NCBI RefSeq assembly: GCF_002776525.5
Contig: NC_045449.1
Span: 6,449,102-6,513,101 of the forward strand
Reading direction: 5' to 3'
Source: Piliocolobus tephrosceles
Lineage: Eukaryota > Chordata > Mammalia > Primates > Cercopithecidae
DNA length: 64,000 bases
Below, in pieces: positions 56,840-64,000 of this stretch. The position numbers were made by a program, and so were the translations under genes. The stretch's first letter is position 1, and the number at the start of each line of letters is the position of its first letter. The notes beneath the pieces are model-generated. The model did not search any database and was not told the origin of the DNA. It saw only the letters and a program-made list of their open reading frames with translations.

Positions 56840-58148
56840 CAAAAAAAAAATCTCAATGGTTTCAGAGGGAGCTAAAAGAAACCAGCATCTATACAACATA
56901 ATATTTACAGTGTCTAGAATTCAATCCCAAATTACTTGACAAGCAAAGAAACAGATAAATGTGATCCCTTATCAAGAGAAAATACAATCAAAAGCCCAAT
57001 CCAAGATGACCCATATGTTGTAATTATTAAACAAGGATTTTAAAACATCTATTGTAACCATGCATAATGATGTAAAGAAACATATATATTTGTAATAAAT
57101 AAACAAATGGAAAATCTCAGCAGATAAATAAAAACTCACAAATAAATCAGGTGGAAGTTCTAAAATTGATTAAAATATCTAAAATTAAAAATTAACAGTA
57201 GCAGATAGAAGATGACAGAGGAGTCAGTGAATTTGAAGATAGATCAACAGAAATTATCTAATCTGAAGAAAAAAATTAAAATAGAAGAGATCCTCAACAT
57301 GAAAATCTCTGAGACACTTTTAATGAGTCCCAGAGAAAGAGACAAAGAATGGGGCAGAAAAAAATCTTGCAAAACAATAGCTGAAATTTCCCCCAAATGG
57401 GTGAAAGACATGAATTTACAGGCACAAGAAATTCAGCAAACCCCAATCGGGATAAAGATGAAGAAAACTATGCATAGACAAATCGCTATCAAACTGCTGA
57501 AAACCAAAGACAAAAAGAAAACCTGACACCTGTCAGAGAAAAATGACAGATTACATACAGGGAATGACAACTCAAATTGGGGGCGGGGCATGGTGGCTCA
57601 AGCCTGTAATCCCAGCACTCTGGGAGGCCAAGACGAGTGGATCACGAGGTCAGGAGATTGAGACCATCCTGGCTAACACGATGAAACCCCGTCTCTAGCA
57701 AAAAATACAAAAAACTAGCCGGGCGAGGTGGCGGGCACCTGTAGTCCCAGCTACTTGGGAGGCTGAGGCAGGAGAATGGCGTGAATCCGGGAGGTGGAGC
57801 TTACAGTGAGCTGAGATCTGGCCACTGCACTCCAGCCTGGGTGACAGAGTGAGACTCTGTCTCAAAAAAAAAAAAAAAAAAAAATTAACAACAGACAACT
57901 CAAATGACCATGTACTTCTCACCAGATACTATGGAAGCCAAATAATTATGCTTGATGCATCCCCAATCATAAATTAAAAGGGAATTCGAAAAAACACTCA
58001 AAGAATCCAAAAGAAGGCAAGAAATGAGGAACGTGGGAACAAAAAAACAAGGGACATATAGGAAAATGACAATAATGTTGCAGACCTAAATTCAACTGTA
58101 TCAACAATTATATTAAATGCTAATGTACTAAGCACGCCAATTAAAATA
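56840..58148 (+). repeat. Old L1 (L1M/HAL1-like) remnant carrying an Alu and a retrocopy
   Basis: 57212-57526 is a lysine-rich 104-aa frame resembling a degraded ORF1 (LKIDQQKLSNLKKKIKIEE). 57990-58140 (GCAGACCTAAATTCAACTGT, TATTAAATGCTAATGTACTA) is the start of ORF2. It is host for the Alu at 57580 and the RPL23A retrocopy at 58158. Confidence 0.6.
57580..57886 (+). mobile_element. AluY of Old World monkey (AluYR-like) type
   Basis: Contains AAACTAGCCGGGCGAGGTGG and GAGATCTGGCCACTGCACTC, variants I associate with the cercopithecoid AluYR lineage (GATCCGGCCACTGCA before CpG decay). TSD GACAACTCAAAT on both sides. Confidence 0.9.
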
Positions 58149-58157
58149 TGGAATTGG

Positions 58158-58690
58158 ACCCTGTTCACAAGATGACGCCAAAAGCGAAGAAGGAAGCTCC
58201 TGCCGCTCCTAAAGCCGAAGCCAAGCAAAGGCTTTAAAGGCCAAGGAGGCAGTGTTGAAAGGTGTCCACAGCCACATAAAAAAGAAGATTCACAAAAAAA
58301 TTAAGATCCACCCACCTTCTGGCAGCCCAAGACACTGTGACTCTGGAGGCAGCCCAGATATTCTCAGGAGAGTGCCGCCAGGAGAAACAAGCTTGACCAC
58401 TATGCTGTCATCAAGTTTCTGCTGACCACTGAGTCTGCCATGAAGGAGACGGAAGACAACAACACACTTATGTTCATTGTGGATGTTAAAACCAACAAGC
58501 ACCAGATCAAACAGGCTGTGAAGAAGCTCTGTGACATGGATGTGGCCACGGTCAACACCCTGATCAGCCTGTTGGGGAGAAGAAGGCATATGTTCAACTG
58601 CCTCCTGATTATGATGCTTTGGATGTTGCCAACAAAATTGTGATCATCTAAACTGAGTCCAGTTGGCTAAATCTATGTATATCTTTTTCA
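58158..58690 (+). pseudogene. RPL23A: RPL23A processed pseudogene
   Basis: Intronless retrocopy of ribosomal protein L23a (uL23). The former start codon is at 58172 (now MTPKAKKEAPAAP) and the stop at 58649-58651, followed by the 3'UTR (ACTGAGTCCAG) and a short A tail. Recognisable protein segments include DNNTLMFIVDVKTNKHQIKQ and VNTLISLLG. Frameshifts, for example around the KAEAKQRL stretch, break the frame. The direct repeat AAATATGGAATTGG / AAATGTGGAATTGG flanks it. It lies inside an old L1 and has no promoter of its own. Confidence 0.94.
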
Positions 58691-58699
58691 CCGTAAAAA

Positions 58700-58888
58700 A
58701 ATGTGGAATTGGAAGTAGCTCCCCAACTTACTGCTTGCTGAGGAAAAGCATAGATCATCCATTCCCATTGCTTCCATACTCATTTGATATATATCTACCC
58801 AAAAGTAATATGCTGTTCCATTCCCCTGTACTCTGCCTTCTGCCTCGAGTGCCCTTCCTATCTCACACCACCCTCACCCCCAGCATTC

Positions 58889-58937
<49 letters not shown>

Positions 58938-59698
58938 CCTCATGTCTTGCCTTTCCATGAAGGTGATATGATCTGACCACTCCACTTACTGCAATAAAAA
59001 TAGATCATATTTACGCATGGGTGAAATTATATCTTGCTATGCAAGCTCACTAAGAGCTGAGACTTCATTTTGTTTGTGATTGTAGCCCCTGAGCTAGGTG
59101 TATATAGGCTATTTAGCTATCAAAAACATTAATCAGTAGTCACAATTAAGTAGTGAATATGGTAGGCTGTTCCCCACTAATAAAATTTATAATAACAAAC
59201 TTGAATAGGGGAGTAATTCAAGCCAGACTATGTCCTCTGTTTTTTAAAATAATATCCTGCCAACTTGACATGACATTGTATTTTTTTTCCTGACAAATAC
59301 TGACATATTTGCTCAAACAAATTAATATTCTTCCTTTAATTCACTTTTTTTGGAGGAAATAAGTTCACATGTCAATGTAAAAGCTGATCCTTACAACCTC
59401 TCCTCCAAATGAATTTTTATATCTTCACAATAACAAGATAATTAAGGAAAAATAAACTTTTCTTTAACTTTGTCTTTTTTTTTTTTTTAGACATAACCCT
59501 GGCCTTCCTCATGGAGCCCTCGTTACTGAGATAGAAAAACAATGAAATGCTGCTAAGTATTTAACAACCAGATCTTGGGGATGGGGAGATACTCTGGTTT
59601 GTAGCATTTGCCCATTTCCATGGTTTAAATACTCTCATTATGGCCAATTTTAAGGTATCAACATGACCTTACAAATGGAACATTAAGAAGAGCTGGAC
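58700..59698. other. Intergenic DNA with (CA)n
   Basis: (CA)n of about 24 units at 58889-58936. Possibly resumed old L1 near 58700. The rest is AT-rich with no recognised gene. Confidence 0.6.
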
Positions 59699-59989
59699 AA
59701 GTTGGGCACAGTGGCTCATGCTTGCAATTCTAGCACTTTGGGAGGCCGAGGCGGAAGGATTATGAGGTCAGGAGTTCAAGACCAGCCTTGCCAAGATGGT
59801 GAAACCCCGTTTCTACTAAAAATACAAAAATTAGCCTGGTGTGGTGGTGGGCACCTGTAATCCTAGCTACTCGGGAGGCTGAAGCAGATAATTGCTTGAA
59901 CCTGGGAGGCAGAGGTTGCAGTGAGCCGAGATGGCATCACTGCACTCCAGCCTGGGTGACAGAGCAAGATTCCATCTCAAAAAAAAAAA

Positions 59990-60019
<30 letters not shown>
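59699..60019 (+). mobile_element. Alu SINE with (AAG)n tail
   Basis: GGGCACAGTGGCTCATGC start, poly(A), then GAAGAAGAAGAAGAAGAAG. Confidence 0.93.
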
Positions 60020-60020
<1 letters not shown>

Positions 60021-60377
60021 TGGACACAATATCTCGGAGCCAGTGTGAATCATTGTAAGAAAGACTACGCGATGTCAAGGACAGGGTAGGAAGAAATACT
60101 TGTAAGTTTCCATTTTTAAAAATTAAAACACTAGTTATTCTCTAAAATGAGAGTCTGAGTGATTGTTCATTACCACAACTTAACCATATGAGTAAGTTCA
60201 CCCCAAATTCTGAGTGAAAAGACTCTGAGTCTCTGAACTTTATCTCTTTCACCTTCCCCACTCCACCATAAAAAGCAACAACAACAAAAAATTGACATAT
60301 ATGGTCATTTGTCCTGAGTTCCATGAGATTTGCTGCAAGCAAGGTGACTATACCATGATCAAGATATTAAAAAATTG

Positions 60378-60648
60378 GTTGCATGCAGTGGCACATTTCC
60401 ATAATCTCAGGACCTTGGAAGGCTGAGGTGGGAGGATCACTTGAGGCCAGGAGTTCAAGACCAGCCTGGGTAACATAGTGGGACCCCATTTCTATAATTT
60501 CTTTTTTAAGTTAGCTGGGTATGGTAGCATGTGCCTGTAGTCTGTGTGAAGGCAGAAGGATTGCTTGAAGCTGGGAGTTCGAGGCTGCAGTGAGCTATGA
60601 TCACTACTGCACTCCAGCCTGAGTAACAGAGACAGACTTTATCTCTTT
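60378..60648 (+). mobile_element. Old Alu (AluJ-like)
   Basis: GCATGCAGTGGCACATTTCC start and strongly diverged body with GGAGGATCACTTGAGGCCAG. Confidence 0.85.
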
Positions 60649-60649
60649 A

Positions 60650-61661
60650 CCATATATATATAATCTGGGAAAAGGAGAAGGCTCATAACACTGACCCTCG
60701 TAAATGTCAGGGAAGAGACCTGGACATCTGGGCTGTGATTGCTGATTGGATGGGAATGGGTTGGTGGTGAAAGTGGGTGAGATGTTTTAACCCGGGGCGG
60801 GGCACGGGGGAAATGTGAATGTGTGAAAAGAGACTTCTCACAGAAAGAAAGGAAGAGAAAAGTACTGGTCACTCCCCACAGAGAATGCCATGGAGTTGCT
60901 GTTTCTTGCCCATGAGTTTAATGACAAGCTTCCTTCCCCTTCACATGCCAACTAAGCAGCAGCCAGCAGGTCATTCCTCGTCTTTGCTGCCCAACCAGGC
61001 GTAGAGTCTTCCCCAAACACAGTCACAGATATTCACAGGCTTGAATGCCATCCAGAGACTAGTCATTTGATGCAATTGCCTGTGGTCTGACAAACAAACT
61101 CCCACCCACACACGTTTTGCTTGAGGAGTCTGAAATGTACACATCTCCCAGGACTGGGGCCCACTCTGACCACAGGATTCTTCTAAAGACACCACCGACA
61201 GAAGTGTGTGCAATTGCACCATATAATTTTTGTCTGGGAAGTGAAATGTCTCTGTGTTACATCATCTTCCTTAGCGTAGTGATCCCTCAAAAGAAGAAAG
61301 CCGAAATAAGATCCCCTCTCAACGTCAACTATTAAAACAATCCTTTTAAAATATTCTCTCCTGTCTTCTGTGTTGTACAAGTACAGCTCTCACACAATTT
61401 CTCTTCTGATCTTCAAAACGATTCATGGAGGGGTGTGTTATTCCTGTGTCCTAGTCCAGCCAGGACTTCCTGCTCCCCCTTTCCCCCATTCCTGCAAAGG
61501 TGACATGGCCAGCCCGGCCAATTCAACCTTCGCCCGCCTCCCCTGACCCACGGGCCCTGACACAAAGAGACCGCCGGAAACTCCCAACAACAGCCAAGCG
61601 GGTAGCCACAGTGTCCTGGGAAGGAATTCTAAGCCCCCAACAGAGCGTTTCTCATCTAGGT

Positions 61662-61699
<38 letters not shown>

Positions 61700-62570
61700 G
61701 GGATTGGGGTTGGCAACCAGCCAAAGACGGGTGGCAGAATGATGAAATCATGCGAGTCCACGGCACCAATTGATGTTGTAGTGGAAATGGGGACAGGCTT
61801 TTGTGCTAACCAGAATGTTCCTGCATACACTGTCTGATTCATAATAGTGATGGCTCAGGAACAGCCATGGTCGTCAAAGAGAAACATTGCTTTATCTGTA
61901 ATATTCTATTTTTTTTAAAGAGCATATATTCACATATTCGTTATGTAATATAAGTTATCTTGAGAAATGAAAAGAAAATGGCCATTGCTGCCACTTGGAG
62001 AGCCCTCAGACTCGGGACTGTTGTGTGAGTGGGGGAAGATTTCTAACTCCCTGCTTAATTATCTCAAAACACCCCATCCATTCCGGTCAGCCAGCATTTG
62101 ACTGCCTGCTACTGCAAAGCCCGGTACTGCACTGCCTAATAAGCACAAAGCCTACAGGTCCCTCCAGGAAGGCAGGGGTGGTTGGTCAGAAAGAGCTGGC
62201 TCTCAAATCGCCCATGCCTGGGACTGGATGGGGAGGAGTTGAGACAACAGACACACAGCCAACTAACCATAACCAGAGACGAAGGAGGTAGGTTCTAGAT
62301 CAGTGTTGGCATAGGAGTTGGTCCTGAAGAACTGCTGGGATTTTGATGGGAAAGGGAAGGGGTGGTGTGGGTGGGGGCAGTCTGCAGGAGGAAACATCTT
62401 GGAAGAAAATTAGGATGTAGATGAAAAGCAACCTATAGTCACTTCTAATTCCACCCCCATACCCTGGCCAGACCTTCCATTCCTCTAAGATGTCCAATCT
62501 ATACACCCCTGCCACCACCCCTATCCCATCTCAGCAGGAGACAATGTGTGAAAAGAAAGCTCTTCGTTTT
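60650..62570. other. Intergenic DNA, mostly single-copy in appearance
   Basis: No exon-like or repeat structure was recognised except a pure T tract of 36 at 61663-61698. Frames of up to 134 aa here lack family similarity. Confidence 0.5.
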
Positions 62571-62579
62571 TATTTCTTT

Positions 62580-62652
62580 TTCCCTCCCTCCCTCCCTCCT
62601 TCCCTTCCTTCCTCCCTCCCTCCCTCTCTCTCTCTCTCTTTCTTTCTTTCTT
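62580..62652 (+). repeat. Pyrimidine simple repeat (TCCC)n(TC)n(TTTC)n
   Basis: CCCTCCCTCCCTCCTT changes to CTCTCTCTCT and then TTTCTTTCTTTC, directly before an Alu. Confidence 0.95.
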
Positions 62653-62926
62653 TTGACAGAGTCTCATTCTGTTGCCCAGGCTGGAGTGCAGTAGTGCAAT
62701 CTCGGCTCACTGCAACCTCCACTTCCCGGGTTCAAGCGATTCTCCTGCCTCAGCCTCCTGAGTAGCTGGGATTATAGGCACACACTACCACACCCGGCTA
62801 ATTTTTGTATTTTTAGTAGAGACGGGGTTTCACCATGTTGGTCAGGCTGGTCTCCTGTCCTCAAGATCCAACCACCTCAGCCTCCCAAAGTGCTGGGATT
62901 ACAGGCATGAGTCACTGTGCCTGACC
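62653..62926 (-). mobile_element. Alu SINE
   Basis: GACAGAGTCTCATTCTGTTG to CACTGTGCCTGACC. Confidence 0.94.
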
Positions 62927-62954
62927 TGCTTATTTTTCATTCTTGATATTCACA

Positions 62955-63360
62955 GACTGCCCAGAGACAGACAGGAGTGGGCAGTGAGGGTCAGAAGGAT
63001 TAAGGAGCTTGCCTAGCCAGTGAGGAAGGGAACAAGATAAGATGCAAACCTCAGTCTCTGACTGTTGGTTAAGTGCTCCCTACCCCAACCAGCTGTCAAA
63101 TGAGGTGGATGGGGGTCTTGGTTAGGTACATAAACACCTGAATTAGATCAACCTGGTGTGAATCCCAGCTCTGATGTTGAGTGATTGACCTAGCCTCTCT
63201 CTGCCTCCATTTTCTCTTTTTTTCTTTTCATTTTTCTTTTTTGAGGCAGAGTCTTACTCTGTCACTGCCTCTGTTTTCCACAGCAAATAATGCTTACGTG
63301 AGGGATTAAAACGAAGACAATGCCTACCTAATGCTTAGAATGGTGCCTGGAACCTAGACA
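62955..63360. repeat. Two MIR remnants, one interrupted by an Alu scrap
   Basis: 62960-63090 resembles reversed MIR (AAGGAGCTTGCCTAGCCAGT). 63120-63355 resembles sense MIR (GAATCCCAGCTCTGATGTTG, AATGGTGCCTGGAACC) with an Alu piece at 63217-63268. Confidence 0.6.
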
Positions 63361-64000
63361 ATGCCGAAGCAGTCCTTCGTTCTTCCCTCCTATGGCTGTG
63401 ATCATCAGTACCACCACAACTGCTTCTCATTTAGTGCCTGAATTTTAGAGCCTGGACATTTCCCTTCATCTTGTTATCCTCCTCAGAGAGGCGGCACCCA
63501 CCCCATTGGCAGACTCCTCGGGAATTCTCTGGGCCTGCTTGTCATCAATCGGGACATTGTTTAGAGGCCTTCTGTAAGCACAGCTGTTTCTAGGGTCTGG
63601 AAAAACTAAGGGCCCCGGGGAGGTTACACACCAGATTGGGTCTGGGCTCACACTCCCCTGCATCCCCAGAGCCTCCGTGGACGCTGTCTGCGAAGTCCTC
63701 ACCGCCTGGAAGTCCAGGAGCCATTTTTAGGGAGCAGCATTCAAGCTCAACACGGCAAGTTCCCTCTTCCCTGCAGAGGGAGGACCAGAAGGGAGCTGGA
63801 GATGGGGGAGAAGAGTGGGAGGTGGGTGGTTTGGAAAAGGGATGGTGACCCAGACAGAGCGAAGCCAGTCAGCCAGGGTAAGCAAACAAGCCGCCGCCCA
63901 GGAGAAGCCTGGTCTCAGGCTCCCACCCTCAGGGACGTAGACTCGGCTGTGATAGCAGCAAAGAATGACCGCAGAGAGCGACGGCAGGAGCTGGCCATGC
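63361..64000. other. Intergenic DNA to the window end
   Basis: No repeat or exon recognised. The open frames at 63466-63848 have no family similarity. Confidence 0.45.

Noticed and set aside
61438..64000. Possible first exons of XAF1 or another neighbour
   Set aside because: No reading frame resembles XAF1, and by human spacing its start should lie beyond the window.

Overview
This is primate nuclear DNA, most likely from an Old World monkey. Alu and L1 retrotransposons are dense throughout, and the one gene has 12 GT-AG-spliced coding exons. The gene is SLC13A5 (NaCT, the plasma-membrane sodium/citrate cotransporter) on the minus strand. The species call rests on an AluY copy near 57.6 kb with sequence variants I associate with the cercopithecoid AluYR lineage, an LTR2-like solo LTR, and coding differences from the human protein as I remember it. 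No genus can be assigned.

Layout. 1-1.12 kb: downstream flank of SLC13A5 with a large inverted repeat whose outer end is cut by the window edge. 1.12-2.6 kb: 3'UTR. 2.6-29.5 kb: the 12 coding exons. They join in frame with consensus splice sites into a 568-residue protein plus stop, the same length as human NaCT, with no disabling change. 29.2-30.35 kb: CpG-rich promoter and upstream region. 30.35-64 kb: intergenic, with no host coding gene found. It holds L2 and MIR remnants, many Alus, a solo LTR, a MaLR LTR fragment, nested L1 elements (about 43.3-55 kb) and a broken RPL23A retrocopy inside an old L1. On the human map the next gene in this direction is XAF1, which would lie beyond the window.

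Function. SLC13A5 is the only gene with evidence of selection. Its two hairpin-tip motifs (Ser-Asn-Thr at 140-142 and Ser-Asn-Val at 464-466), the SLC13 family signature (498-514) and the C-terminal glycosylation site (Asn562) are all present. All other long reading frames are frames across Alu, L1, microsatellite or CpG-rich DNA.

No new multi-gene system was found. The most unusual features are structural: the inverted repeat at the left edge, a three-unit Alu in intron 6, an Alu carrying an exact 29-bp internal tandem array, an L1 fragment joined directly to an Alu inside an older L1, and a decayed L1 with a three-copy tandem repeat in its 5'UTR.
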